Shown piece by piece: positions 1 to 7,241 of a DNA stretch of 15,155 nt. The notes under the pieces are model-generated. The model saw only the letters and a list, made by a program, of their open reading frames with translations. It was not told the origin of the DNA and ran no database searches. This DNA is from Cryomorphaceae bacterium (GTDB taxonomy: Bacteria > Bacteroidota > Bacteroidia > Flavobacteriales > Schleiferiaceae), in assembly GCA_013911625.1 (NCBI GenBank), contig JACESW010000011.1, positions 1-15,155 of the forward strand. The letters are read 5' to 3'. Each line of letters opens with the position of its first letter. The first letter of the stretch is position 1. The position numbers and the translations under genes are program-made.

Positions 1-171
1 ATTCAATTGATAGGCGAGCAAAATGAAGTCCTTTTTTCATTACGTGAACCACTATAACTAGAAATTTTATACATCTGTATTTCAGTGTATTAATGCCGTA
101 TTATTAAAGTTGTAGTTTTTGTTTATGGTTTTACGTAAGATGAAAAGGTGTTGACTTGTTAGTTTCTTCTT

Positions 172-201
172 TTTGACTTTGCTCTAGTTCTGTTTCATTT
201 G
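172..201 (+). promoter_or_regulatory. Possible promoter of the XRE regulator gene
   Basis: A TTTG at 172-175 is followed after 18 bases by TTCATTTG at 194-201, one mismatch from the Bacteroidota -7 box TAnnTTTG. This would place the transcript start about ten bases before the ATG at 218. The rest of bases 1-217 is AT-rich. It contains no ORF I can support and only weak short inverted repeats (AATGAA at 22-27 against TTCATT at 36-41). Confidence 0.3.
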
Positions 202-217
202 AATTAATTTAGTTTTC

Positions 218-568
218 ATGCAAGAAGTAGTTGATCGCATAGATAGTTGGATGAAAGAAAAGGGTCTTTCTGCTCCTGAGCTCGCCAAAGAGCTCGGAAT
301 GAATAGATCTACCGTTGTTCATATTCTTGGCGGTCGAAATAAGCCGTCACTACAGTTCGTCATTAACCTCGCTGCATTTGATTCTGAATTGGACCTGCGC
401 TTTTTACTAATGGGCACATCGTCACCTACCCCAATCCCTAATAACCCCAATACTACCCAGGAGCCTAAGGTTAAAGTGATAGAGAAAATCAAGACCGTTT
501 CTAAGGGAAAGAATACTATGATCGTTCTCAATGCAGATGGAACGTATAAATCTTTCGTAGAGCAATAA
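218..568 (+). CDS. XRE-family helix-turn-helix transcriptional regulator
   Basis: This 116-residue protein is a probable DNA-binding regulator. Residues 5-62 form a Cro/CI-type HTH: ELAKELGMNRSTVVHILGG reads as helices 2 and 3, and the following GRNKPS is the usual turn after the recognition helix. The segment LDLRFLLMG at about 54-62 matches the end of this domain in Bacteroidota XRE proteins. A Pro/Asn-rich linker (about 65-80) leads to a lysine-rich tail that ends in a short beta-like stretch, IVLNADGTYKSF. A similar tail recurs, to my knowledge, in many small flavobacterial XRE proteins. The gene ends 35 bases before the DUF6580 gene on the same strand, so the two may be partly co-transcribed, although the gap has its own -7 box. 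The target is unknown; control of its own promoter or of the membrane gene is only a guess. No signal peptide or second domain is visible. Confidence 0.85.
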   Translation: MQEVVDRIDSWMKEKGLSAPELAKELGMNRSTVVHILGGRNKPSLQFVINLAAFDSELDLRFLLMGTSSPTPIPNNPNTTQEPKVKVIEKIKTVSKGKNTMIVLNADGTYKSFVEQ

Positions 569-584
569 AGGCGTAGTATATTTG
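553..584 (+). promoter_or_regulatory. Candidate promoter of the DUF6580 gene
   Basis: TATATTTG at 577-584 matches the Bacteroidota -7 consensus TAnnTTTG exactly. About 20 bases upstream, TTTC at 553-556 is a one-mismatch version of the -33 TTTG and lies in the last codons of the XRE gene. The predicted start is near 590, leaving a short leader before the ATG at 604. Confidence 0.4.
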
Positions 585-603
585 TAAGGTAAACGATAGC
601 ACA

Positions 604-1128
604 ATGAAATCAAAAGCAACTGTATTTGCCGTCCTCATTTTGGTAGCCGCCTTAAGCCGATTATTACCTCATTATCCGAACTTTACGGCTATGGGAGCGC
701 TCGCTTTTTACACCGCATTTTCGGGTAAAAACGTTTGGCAATCATTAGCCATAATGGCCGGCACAATGATGCTTACTGATTTAGTGCTCAATAACCTAGT
801 CTACCCTTCTGGTGAGTTTGTCTTTATGTACGCTGGTAGTTTATTTACCTACGTTGGCTTTGCAGCATATTCATTAATGGGTTACTTGAGTAAATCACGT
901 AAAAGTGCTGCATTAGGTCTAATTGCGGGAAGCATCATTTTCTTTGCTGTTTCAAACTTTGGGGTATGGTTCAGTGCCTTCAGCCCTTATCCAAAAACAG
1001 GAACGGGACTACTAGCAGCGTATACTGCAGCAATCCCGTTTTATGCACCTGAGCTTCTTTCTAGCTTCTTGTTCTCTGCAATTGCAGGTTACGCAGAATC
1101 TAGAGTAAAGGCAACAGCCAACGCTTAA
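604..1128 (+). CDS. DUF6580-family integral membrane protein, possible transporter subunit
   Basis: This 174-residue, strongly hydrophobic protein has about six membrane helices, near residues 7-24, 27-40, 44-63, 72-95, 100-125 and 135-165. The motif SRLLPHYPNFTAMGA (18-32), the SNFGVWFSAFSPYP stretch and AAIPFYAPELL are what I recognise as the DUF6580 signature. The family's function is not established. Its size and helix count resemble substrate-binding S-components of ECF transporters. It has no cysteine and a single histidine (H23 in the PHYPN motif). The stop codon overlaps the stop of the convergent BtuG-like gene by three bases. That adjacency suggests, but does not prove, a link to cobalamin uptake: the gene has its own apparent promoter and is not on the riboswitch transcript. 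No transporter ATPase or BtuCDF gene is present nearby. Confidence 0.8.
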   Translation: MKSKATVFAVLILVAALSRLLPHYPNFTAMGALAFYTAFSGKNVWQSLAIMAGTMMLTDLVLNNLVYPSGEFVFMYAGSLFTYVGFAAYSLMGYLSKSRKSAALGLIAGSIIFFAVSNFGVWFSAFSPYPKTGTGLLAAYTAAIPFYAPELLSSFLFSAIAGYAESRVKATANA

Positions 1129-2138
1129 TTTACCAAGGCTTGGCGTGGAATAATTCCTGCGTCAATACTATCTAGCAGCATACCGTTCAAATCATATTGG
1201 TAAACCTTACCAGCGCTTGCATAGTCCTTTGCATCATGCAGATAAAGGACGTTTGCCAGTAAATCTAAGTTGTACCCTCCTGTTTTCGTAATAGCATTTG
1301 AAGGCCACGCAGTAGGAGCCAACGACGTCTTGACTACAGCACCCGAATATGAGGCGTTCAAGAAATACAGGTTTGTTCCATCGGTTTTTAATGCAATTGC
1401 GTGAACGGCATTCGTTGGTGCAGCGATTACTTCTACAGCAGAGCCGTTCTCAATCTTCCATAAACTTGCCGGTGTAGATGCGGAACCCGACCAATCTTCA
1501 TAGCCCGCGCACAATACATACACTGCAGAACCAATTTGTACAAACGAATTCGGCTTATCTCCTACTCTAAGGGTGTCTACGCTACTTGAATTAAGATCTA
1601 CGACAGCCACCCGGTCATCATTACCGAAACCACCATTGAGACCAACATAAACCAAATCACCATCGGCATGCACTTGTTCACTTACCCCGAAAACGTTAAT
1701 GCTATCTGTGAGCTGACCTGTGTATTTATCAAGGACCTTGATGTAATCCGACGACCACGTTGTTACTACGAGTTTGTTTCCAGTTTCCGCCAAATACCTT
1801 GGACCCGATACTAAAGCCGACCAATGCTCTAGCATCGATTTTCTGCTTATACCGCGAATTATACCCGCATTATTGACAGAGACAACGAGCAATGAATCGG
1901 CGTGTATCATATGCTGACCTATATTTCCTAAGGCAAAGCCGTTTTCAGTACTAAAAGCAGATTGAACTACAGTATCAGAGTTTCCACCTACAGCATCGAT
2001 TGTCGCTGTCCCCCCTGTAAACGCACCTTCATTTAGAATCAGAAGTGCGTCCTCGTAAACTGTCGGTTCAGCGGGTAATGGCGTCTTTGTGCACGCCGTA
2101 GCTGCTATCACAGCAATTAAAAAGATTCCTTTTTTCAT
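1125..2138 (-). CDS. BtuG-like surface beta-propeller lipoprotein (DUF5074/YncE-like)
   Basis: The 337-residue product begins with a lipoprotein signal peptide (MKKGIFLIAVIAATAC, lipid cysteine C16). It continues with repeated short blades of the YncE/DUF5074 propeller type, for example DKYTGQLTDSINVFGVSEQV, VVDLNSSSVDTLRVGDKPNSF and YQYDLNGMLLDSIDAG. In Bacteroides the BtuG family is a surface B12-binding lipoprotein that captures cobalamin and passes it to BtuB. The same role is inferred here from the fold and from the partner gene: its ATG overlaps the receptor's TGA (ATGA at 2135-2138), so the two are probably translationally coupled and share the upstream riboswitch. Length fits a seven-bladed propeller after the signal. 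B12-contacting residues cannot be confirmed by eye. The alternative is a general YncE-like propeller with another ligand, which the riboswitch makes less likely. Confidence 0.85.
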   Translation of the reverse strand: MKKGIFLIAVIAATACTKTPLPAEPTVYEDALLILNEGAFTGGTATIDAVGGNSDTVVQSAFSTENGFALGNIGQHMIHADSLLVVSVNNAGIIRGISRKSMLEHWSALVSGPRYLAETGNKLVVTTWSSDYIKVLDKYTGQLTDSINVFGVSEQVHADGDLVYVGLNGGFGNDDRVAVVDLNSSSVDTLRVGDKPNSFVQIGSAVYVLCAGYEDWSGSASTPASLWKIENGSAVEVIAAPTNAVHAIALKTDGTNLYFLNASYSGAVVKTSLAPTAWPSNAITKTGGYNLDLLANVLYLHDAKDYASAGKVYQYDLNGMLLDSIDAGIIPRQALVN

Positions 2139-3904
2139 GATTTAGAATTTAGTTGAAGAGTCAAAGAATAGTACCTACCTGGTAATGGATAGTTAAGAAA
2201 GAAGTTGCGTTCAGCTCCCGTTATATTATGCACGGTTAAGAGCAGACGTAGCTTTTTGAGAATTTTTGTTGTCACACTCAGATCCATCCACAACTCGCTC
2301 GGAATGGTCCCTAATGGACTATTGTCCCTAAGCGTTTGTCTTTGGCCCATGTAATGGGTACGTAATTGTGTGTTGAATACACCTGCGTCATAGGCAATGG
2401 TATAAACCGCATTAAAATCGGGCCTATACAATAGTGATGTGCCTTCATTTCCGGCAATTATTGCTTCAAGTACACGGCTGTATTGATGGGTCAATGAAAG
2501 TTCATTAAACCAATCACCATACTTATAACTCCCTATAACTGTACTAGTCGAAGTATATGCTTGCTCTATATTTTCAGGACTCCAAAATCCATTTGGACCC
2601 GGCGTCCATTGAATAAGGTTCGTGAAGTAAAGCTGATCCGTACTCACGAACAAGGACAAATCTTCCCACTTCTTGGCTAAGCTATATTTGGCACCGTAAG
2701 AGCGTTCCGCTGACAAATCGGGATTACCGCCAGGGTTCCAATACAATTCATTGATGGTTGGCAGCCTGTAGAACGTACCCGCCGTTAAATGATGATTTCC
2801 TAAACGACTTTTCCCGGTCCAATTCACTTGTGCCCCACCAAAGCCTGATTCGTTCCAAAACGATGCCTTTCCGAGAACAGAGACATGTTCTCCAAAGCGT
2901 TGAAGATGACTAGCATTGATCTGTACTAACGACGCATTTCGTGAAGTACCAGCACCACGTAAATAACTCCCAACTAACGTGGAAGTATAGCTTTTGCGAT
3001 CTTTAGCTAGTCGTAGGGTCAATTGATCATAAGTATTGGTATCCCTAAGATTTAGAAAGGATGCTGTATCGGTATACGCTTGCCATTCTTTGCCGTAAAA
3101 GAGTGTGGCTTTCACATCTCTTTTCTGCGCAGCAAATAAACCCCGCACAGAACGGTCCTCGAGATGATTCAGATTTCCTGAAGTAAGCACTGAACCCCGG
3201 CTATTCTTCGTTCCTTCCGTGTACCACATGTTCGTATTCCAACGAACCCTTCCTACTTTACCCTGATAGCGCTGCAGGACTGTTAAGGTTGAATATTCCA
3301 TACCGCGCATAATGAAATCATTACTTCCTAGCCTGTAGGGATAAGCATTATCACTTTGCTCAGTCTTGATGAATGAACGGTAACGAACACCTGCGAATTC
3401 TCCACCATTTTGAACAACGAAGGACCTCAAGCCAATGCTGCTCCCTCCAAATGCCGTAGTAAAGAAAGATTTGCCTGAAGCATTCCAACTTAAATCGAGA
3501 CCACCTATCATTCCACTCTCGCTTCCAAGCGCAGCGTTAGCACCAGAGGATATGCCATTTTCCGGTAGCAATACTGAAGGTACCAAGCTAAGGTCAATCA
3601 CGCCGGAAGCCATACTGCTGATATCTATGCCTTCCCATACCACTCTACTCTGGGCGCTGTTAGCTCCCCCTAAATTCAAGGTAGCAATACTCCCCGGAGC
3701 ATACTGACGAATTTGAAAACGTGAATCCTTTTGTAAATAAGTGGCTATATCTAGTAGACCTAATTGGGTAGAGTCTACGACTGTCCTGTTTTCGGAAAAG
3801 TCAAGACCTTCCGCTAGTATAGTAGCCGTACTGAGCGTGTCCGAAGATTGCGCACTAAGAATATGTGTGCCCAAACATAATGTGGACAGTAACCAATTTT
3901 TCAT
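2135..3904 (-). CDS. btuB: BtuB-like TonB-dependent vitamin B12 receptor
   Basis: The 589-residue outer-membrane receptor has a signal peptide (about 1-18, cut after ILSA before Q19). A short polar segment with a possible TonB box (DTLSTATILAEG) follows. The plug domain covers roughly 30-135, including RQYAPGSIATLNLGGANSAQSRV and VVWEGIDI, and the rest is a 22-strand-type barrel rich in alternating aromatic and polar residues. Length is that of BtuB (about 600) and far short of SusC proteins. There is no carboxypeptidase-like N-terminal extension and no SusD neighbour. The cobalamin riboswitch directly upstream and the BtuG-like gene directly downstream are the main reasons to assign B12 (or related corrinoids) as the substrate. 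Energy would come from TonB-ExbBD encoded elsewhere. The ATG at 3904 lies 44 bases after the aptamer, with no clear Shine-Dalgarno sequence. Confidence 0.88.
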   Translation of the reverse strand: MKNWLLSTLCLGTHILSAQSSDTLSTATILAEGLDFSENRTVVDSTQLGLLDIATYLQKDSRFQIRQYAPGSIATLNLGGANSAQSRVVWEGIDISSMASGVIDLSLVPSVLLPENGISSGANAALGSESGMIGGLDLSWNASGKSFFTTAFGGSSIGLRSFVVQNGGEFAGVRYRSFIKTEQSDNAYPYRLGSNDFIMRGMEYSTLTVLQRYQGKVGRVRWNTNMWYTEGTKNSRGSVLTSGNLNHLEDRSVRGLFAAQKRDVKATLFYGKEWQAYTDTASFLNLRDTNTYDQLTLRLAKDRKSYTSTLVGSYLRGAGTSRNASLVQINASHLQRFGEHVSVLGKASFWNESGFGGAQVNWTGKSRLGNHHLTAGTFYRLPTINELYWNPGGNPDLSAERSYGAKYSLAKKWEDLSLFVSTDQLYFTNLIQWTPGPNGFWSPENIEQAYTSTSTVIGSYKYGDWFNELSLTHQYSRVLEAIIAGNEGTSLLYRPDFNAVYTIAYDAGVFNTQLRTHYMGQRQTLRDNSPLGTIPSELWMDLSVTTKILKKLRLLLTVHNITGAERNFFLNYPLPGRYYSLTLQLNSKS

Positions 3905-3917
3905 ACCATCAGAATTG

Positions 3918-3960
3918 CTTGACCCAGAGCAATAGTTTCTAATTTTAATTACAGGTCAAG
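3918..3960 (-). promoter_or_regulatory. Possible expression platform of the cobalamin riboswitch
   Basis: On the minus strand the last conserved aptamer segment reads CTTGACC (3960-3954). Its perfect complement GGTCAAG lies in the leader (3924-3918), and two flanking G-U pairs can extend the helix to nine pairs. The same leader bases can instead sit in the loop and stem of a small hairpin TTGCT/AGCAA. P1 formation and the long helix use the same GACC bases, so they are mutually exclusive. No T-run follows, so control of translation is more likely than termination. Which state is ON cannot be decided from sequence alone. Confidence 0.5.
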
Positions 3961-4105
3961 TATTCTGGCTCCCCACTCCCACTTAACTCCTTCCCGCTAT
4001 TGCAGTGGATTTGTTAAGCTTTCACTGTGGGTTACAGCTGCTGGCACAGCCCCGAACTTCAATCGGGTTCCTTTTTAAAAACCACCTCCGTGGTTCAACC
4101 TACAA
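3949..4105 (-). ncRNA. Cobalamin (B12) riboswitch aptamer
   Basis: Read on the minus strand, the 157-base leader shows the conserved cobalamin aptamer blocks in order. P1 is TTGTAGGTT pairing with GACCTGTAA at the far end, and a P2 hairpin AACCAC/GTGGTT follows. The AAAAAGGAACC block leads into GCCAGCAGCTGTAACC (core with CTGTAA, 4045-4030). Next comes a CCACTG arm and the GGGAAGG block (3995-3989). The B12 box is GAGCCAGAATACTTGACC (3971-3954). Its last bases (CTTGACC rather than the common CCTGCC) are mirrored downstream by GGTCAAG. The element lies between the end of the HMG-CoA lyase gene and the btuB start, as expected for B12-repressed uptake genes. In known cases ligand binding lowers expression. 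Confidence 0.95.
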
Positions 4106-4108
4106 GTA

Positions 4109-4116
4109 CAAAGTTA
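4109..4116 (-). promoter_or_regulatory. -7 box of the riboswitch/btuB promoter
   Basis: On the minus strand TAACTTTG is an exact TAnnTTTG match, three to four bases before the first base of aptamer helix P1, so transcription would begin right at the riboswitch. It is two bases downstream of the stop codon of the HMG-CoA lyase gene. The -33 element would then lie inside that gene, where only a TTTA is seen at about the right distance. Confidence 0.5.
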
Positions 4117-4118
4117 CG

Positions 4119-4988
4119 TTAATGTCGACCACTAAAGACGTTTAGAGCACTATTATATGCACTTTCTAGTGCCAGAGGATCAAGGCCGTGTGAGACTTCG
4201 TTCATTTCCTCGATTGCGGTAAGCACTTTTTCGGTAGGCATGTTACCAATTAGTGCATCTGAGGCAAAAGGACAACCGCCAAAGCCTCTAAGGGCAGTGT
4301 CTATACGAGTGCAGCCGGCATTGATTGCTGCCTGAGTTTTGGCTGCTGCCTCGTCATAGGTGCTATGCATATGAGCGCCCCAAGGAACCGTGCTTTCCTT
4401 TTTTACTAAATCACAAAGCTCAATGACCTTTTCTGTAGTGCCTTCACCCGTTGTATCGCTAAGGGAGATGAGATCTGCACCTAGAGATTCAGCTTGAAGC
4501 AAGCGTTCAAGTACCAAATCACGATGATACTCTTCTCCGTACGGATTACCGAAAGCCATACTTAGGTAAATAACAAGCTCCACATTATGCTTATCGGCCA
4601 TCTCCTTTACGCGTTTCAAGTCTTCCATGCCATCCTTAATATTCTTGCGGGAATTGCGCAATTGAAATTCCTCACTTACGCTAAATGGATAGCCCCAGGC
4701 ATCGATAAAGTCAAATTCCGTAGCTCTTCTAGCCCCGCCCTCACTGGCAATAATTGATAATAATTTCGTGTCGGAAGTTGCCCTGACTTCTTCCAATGCG
4801 GCAAACAAGGGTCGAGCATCAACCATTTGCGGCATGGCGCGTGGGCTAACAAAAGAACCTGCATCTATGGTGTGAAATCCACAGTTGGCTAACATCTTGA
4901 TGTGATTGATTTTTTCCTGGGTTGGGATAAAATCTTGGAATCCTTGCCAAGCATCTCTTGGACACTCTACAATGGAGATATGGGTCAT
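4119..4988 (-). CDS. Hydroxymethylglutaryl-CoA lyase
   Basis: The 289-residue TIM-barrel enzyme splits HMG-CoA into acetyl-CoA and acetoacetate, the last step of leucine breakdown. Visible family residues are the substrate and metal pair R11-D12 in ECPRDAWQ, the SFVSPRAMPQM stretch (45-55), the metal histidines H206-x-H208 in HMHSTYDEA, the catalytic loop GFGGCPFA with C239, and N249 in the IGN segment. Mitochondrial and proteobacterial enzymes read HCHDTY where this one has HMHSTY; the metal-binding histidines are kept. Length is normal. The gene is last in the pcm-smpB-pyrD run, 28 bases after pyrD. An exact TAACTTTG at the pyrD stop may give it its own promoter. A related DRE-TIM-metallolyase is the alternative, but the GGCP loop supports HMG-CoA lyase. 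Confidence 0.88.
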   Translation of the reverse strand: MTHISIVECPRDAWQGFQDFIPTQEKINHIKMLANCGFHTIDAGSFVSPRAMPQMVDARPLFAALEEVRATSDTKLLSIIASEGGARRATEFDFIDAWGYPFSVSEEFQLRNSRKNIKDGMEDLKRVKEMADKHNVELVIYLSMAFGNPYGEEYHRDLVLERLLQAESLGADLISLSDTTGEGTTEKVIELCDLVKKESTVPWGAHMHSTYDEAAAKTQAAINAGCTRIDTALRGFGGCPFASDALIGNMPTEKVLTAIEEMNEVSHGLDPLALESAYNSALNVFSGRH

Positions 4989-5011
4989 TCGGTCTGTAAT
5001 TGGGTTCTACC

Positions 5012-5019
5012 CAAAGTTA
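5012..5019 (-). promoter_or_regulatory. Possible internal -7 box before the HMG-CoA lyase gene
   Basis: On the minus strand the pyrD stop codon TAA forms the first bases of TAACTTTG, an exact Bacteroidota -7 match. It would give a leader of about 17 bases to the ATG at 4988. No good -33 TTG is seen in the end of pyrD. The adjoining bases 5000-5014 also form a perfect six-pair hairpin (TTGGGT/ACCCAA, three-base loop) with no T-run. Confidence 0.3.
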
Positions 5020-6033
5020 CAAAGAACGAAGCATTCTACGCACCATTGCTGGTCCTTCGTAAAGGAAACCAGTCCAAACTTGTACCAAATCGGCACCAGC
5101 ATCGAGCTTTTCTTTGGCATCCTTACCTGTAAAGATCCCACCAACGGCAACAATGGCAATGTCCTCTGACAGTTTATTTCTGAGGTAGCGAACGACTTGA
5201 GTACTGCGCTCACGGAGAATCTTACCACTTAATCCACCTGCACCCATAGCTGCTACTTTCTCCTGTGATGCTATCAATCCAGCACGTGAAATGGTAGTAT
5301 TCGTGGCGACAATACCGCTGAGTTTTAGTTCGTTTACAATACCTACAATATCGTCTAGCTGACCGTTTGTCAAATCCGGTGCTATCTTGAGCATCAATGG
5401 TTTAGCACCAAGTTCTTCATTTTTCGCTTTAACCTCTTTCAGCAATGCTTTCAACGGCTCTTTTTCTTGAAGCTCTCTCAAGTTTGGCGTATTCGGAGAA
5501 CTGACATTGACCACAAAATAATCCACTACATCGTGTAATGCCTCTACACCTTTGATGTAATCCGAGGTCGCTACATCGTTTGGCGTTACCTTGTTTTTAC
5601 CGATGTTTCCTCCAATAATGATATCGGTTTTCTTTTTCGCCAAACGCAATGCAGCAGCATCTAAACCGCCATTGTTAAAGCCCATTCTGTTAATGACAGC
5701 CTCGTCCTCTACGATTCTAAAAAGACGTGGTTTGGGATTACCATCCTGTGGCTCTGGTGTTAGGGTACCCACCTCAATAAAACCGAAGCCAAAAGCGCTG
5801 AGCTCATTGTAAAGCTTGGCATCTTTATCAAAACCTGCGGCTAACCCAACAGGATTTTTAAAGTGCAATCCCATGACTTGTTTTTCTCTTCCTTTTAGAG
5901 AGCCGAAAAATAATGATGTAATGGCCTTCACGCCAGGTATCTGAAACAATACCTTAAGTGTTTTAAATGTGAAGTGATGTGCCTGCTCGGCGTTCATCAA
6001 AAACAATAAAGGTCGAATGAGGCCTTTGTACAT
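5017..6033 (-). CDS. pyrD: Dihydroorotate dehydrogenase (quinone), class 2
   Basis: The 338-residue flavoenzyme oxidises dihydroorotate to orotate in pyrimidine synthesis and passes electrons to membrane quinone. The N-terminal amphipathic part ([20 protein letters not shown]) is the membrane-associated helical region that marks class 2. The FMN barrel follows, with [12 protein letters not shown] (60-71), the substrate loop NRMGFNNGG (115-123), the catalytic serine region [11 protein letters not shown] (176-186), LKIAPDL, NTTISR and the phosphate-binding VGGIF and [11 protein letters not shown] segments. Length is typical. It starts one base after the smpB stop (TAACATG), so the two genes are co-transcribed and probably coupled. 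Confidence 0.95.
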   Translation of the reverse strand: MYKGLIRPLLFLMNAEQAHHFTFKTLKVLFQIPGVKAITSLFFGSLKGREKQVMGLHFKNPVGLAAGFDKDAKLYNELSAFGFGFIEVGTLTPEPQDGNPKPRLFRIVEDEAVINRMGFNNGGLDAAALRLAKKKTDIIIGGNIGKNKVTPNDVATSDYIKGVEALHDVVDYFVVNVSSPNTPNLRELQEKEPLKALLKEVKAKNEELGAKPLMLKIAPDLTNGQLDDIVGIVNELKLSGIVATNTTISRAGLIASQEKVAAMGAGGLSGKILRERSTQVVRYLRNKLSEDIAIVAVGGIFTGKDAKEKLDAGADLVQVWTGFLYEGPAMVRRMLRSL

Positions 6034-6034
6034 G

Positions 6035-6481
6035 TTAGTATCTTTTTAATCGTGCTAAGTCTCTCTTGGCGTCCTTATCTTTTAACGATTGACGCTTGTC
6101 GTAGTTCTTTTTACCTCGGGCTACAGCAATATTTATCTTCACCCACCCCTTTTCACTGATGAAAAGTTTTGTCGGAACCACAGTAATCCCTTGATCTTTG
6201 GTGGCTTTTTCAATCTTCTCAAGTTCACGCTTGGCTAAGAGCAGTTTCCGTTCCCTTATAGGATCATGATTGTAAATGTTTCCATGAGACCATTCAGCGA
6301 TATTCATGTTTTTGATAAAAAGCTCTCCATCTTTGAAATAACAATAGCCTTCGGCGATAGACGCCTTGCCCAGACGAATGCTCTTAACTTCAGTGCCCTG
6401 AAGCTGCAAGCCTGCCGTGTAGGTATCTAGCCACTCGTAATCGAATTTGGCCTTTTTATTTTTGATTTCAATGGATTTCAC
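6035..6481 (-). CDS. smpB: SsrA-binding protein SmpB
   Basis: The 148-residue protein binds tmRNA and brings it to stalled ribosomes for trans-translation. The family pattern is complete: [49 protein letters not shown], the [12 protein letters not shown] stretch, and the basic tail with [20 protein letters not shown] that folds on the ribosome. The start is GTG at 6481-6479. No ATG is available upstream, and the next methionine (in the KNMNIAEW region) would delete the OB core. The pcm stop codon TAG lies in the same reading frame 15 bases before the GTG, so only that stop separates the two proteins. Confidence 0.96.
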   Translation of the reverse strand: MKSIEIKNKKAKFDYEWLDTYTAGLQLQGTEVKSIRLGKASIAEGYCYFKDGELFIKNMNIAEWSHGNIYNHDPIRERKLLLAKRELEKIEKATKDQGITVVPTKLFISEKGWVKINIAVARGKKNYDKRQSLKDKDAKRDLARLKRY

Positions 6482-6496
6482 AGCAGCAAAGGTACG

Positions 6497-7138
6497 CTAC
6501 TCCTTGTCTTTTAACATAGGTACAAAGGCAGCATCTCCTAAAACCTTTTGAACAAAGCTGCCGTCAGGCATCTTTTGAATTCTTACCATTTTTTGTGTGC
6601 CCTCACCTACTGGAATAATCATGATGCCACCTTCTTTCAATTGAGCCAGCAGTGCTTTGGGCACATAGGGTGCTCCACAAGTGACTATAATTCTATCAAA
6701 TGGCGCAAAGACTGGCATCCCTTTAAAACCATCACCGAATTTCTGCTCTGCACGTAGTCCAAGGAGTTTGAGCATCTTTTTAGAGAAATCGACCAATTCT
6801 TTTTGACGTTCAACTGTGTATAGCTTAACACCTAATTCCACAAGTACTGCGGCTTGGTAGCCACATCCTGTTCCGATTTCAAGCACTTTCATTCCAGGGG
6901 TAACCTCGAGCAATTCGCTTTGCCAGGCTACCGTAGAAGGGTGACTGATGGTTTGTCCTGCAGCGATTGGGAAAGCTTTGTCTTGGTAGGCATGTTGGTG
7001 AAATCCGCTCTCGAGAAAGAGGTGACGCGGCACACGATTCATGGCATCCAATACTTTATCCGATGCATAACCCTCTGATTTTAAGTGCTCACAGAGTTGT
7101 TTTCGTTGACCTTGAAATATGGGTGTATCGCCGTGCAT
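6497..7138 (-). CDS. pcm: Protein-L-isoaspartate O-methyltransferase
   Basis: The 213-residue cytosolic enzyme methylates damaged L-isoaspartyl residues using S-adenosylmethionine. The start ATG at 7138 gives MHGDTPIFQGQRKQLCEHLK, the usual N-terminus of the family; a TTG seven codons further upstream is unlikely. Motifs are VPRHLFL, the isoaspartate-region AGQTISHPSTVAWQ, the SAM motif VLEIGTGCGYQAAVL, YTVERQ, and VTCGAPYVPKALLAQLKEGG followed by the IIPVG strand. It is the first gene of a minus-strand run with smpB, pyrD and the HMG-CoA lyase gene. The 103-base gap to the divergent gene at 7242 must carry its promoter, but I cannot pick a clear -7 box on the minus strand. Confidence 0.93.
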   Translation of the reverse strand: MHGDTPIFQGQRKQLCEHLKSEGYASDKVLDAMNRVPRHLFLESGFHQHAYQDKAFPIAAGQTISHPSTVAWQSELLEVTPGMKVLEIGTGCGYQAAVLVELGVKLYTVERQKELVDFSKKMLKLLGLRAEQKFGDGFKGMPVFAPFDRIIVTCGAPYVPKALLAQLKEGGIMIIPVGEGTQKMVRIQKMPDGSFVQKVLGDAAFVPMLKDKE

Positions 7139-7223
7139 TGAAGTTTCAAAGTAGGTCAAGTAACACTGATTTCAGTAGAATTTAGATGGAGTTTTTAACA
7201 AATAAGGATTGGCTTTGATTCGT

Positions 7224-7231
7224 TAACTTTG
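7224..7231 (+). promoter_or_regulatory. -7 box upstream of the exported-protein gene
   Basis: TAACTTTG is an exact TAnnTTTG match ending ten bases before the ATG at 7242, which would leave a very short leader. A TTG at 7209-7211 is too close to serve as a normal -33 element, so only the -7 box is supported. Confidence 0.35.
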
Positions 7232-7241
7232 GACACTCCAT

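Noticed and set aside
1133..1143. Palindrome CCAAGGCTTGG at the convergent gene ends
   Set aside because: It has a one-base centre and cannot form a stable hairpin, and it has no T-run. It is also coding for the end of the BtuG-like protein.
4074..4098. Hairpin AACCAC/GTGGTT followed by five T on the minus strand, which looks like a terminator
   Set aside because: It is the P2 arm of the cobalamin aptamer, and the T-run continues into the conserved AAAAAGG block; no gene ends just upstream in a way that needs it.
4902..5169. Two overlapping plus-strand open frames of 76 and 87 codons
   Set aside because: They run antisense through the pyrD and HMG-CoA lyase coding regions and show no domain-like pattern.
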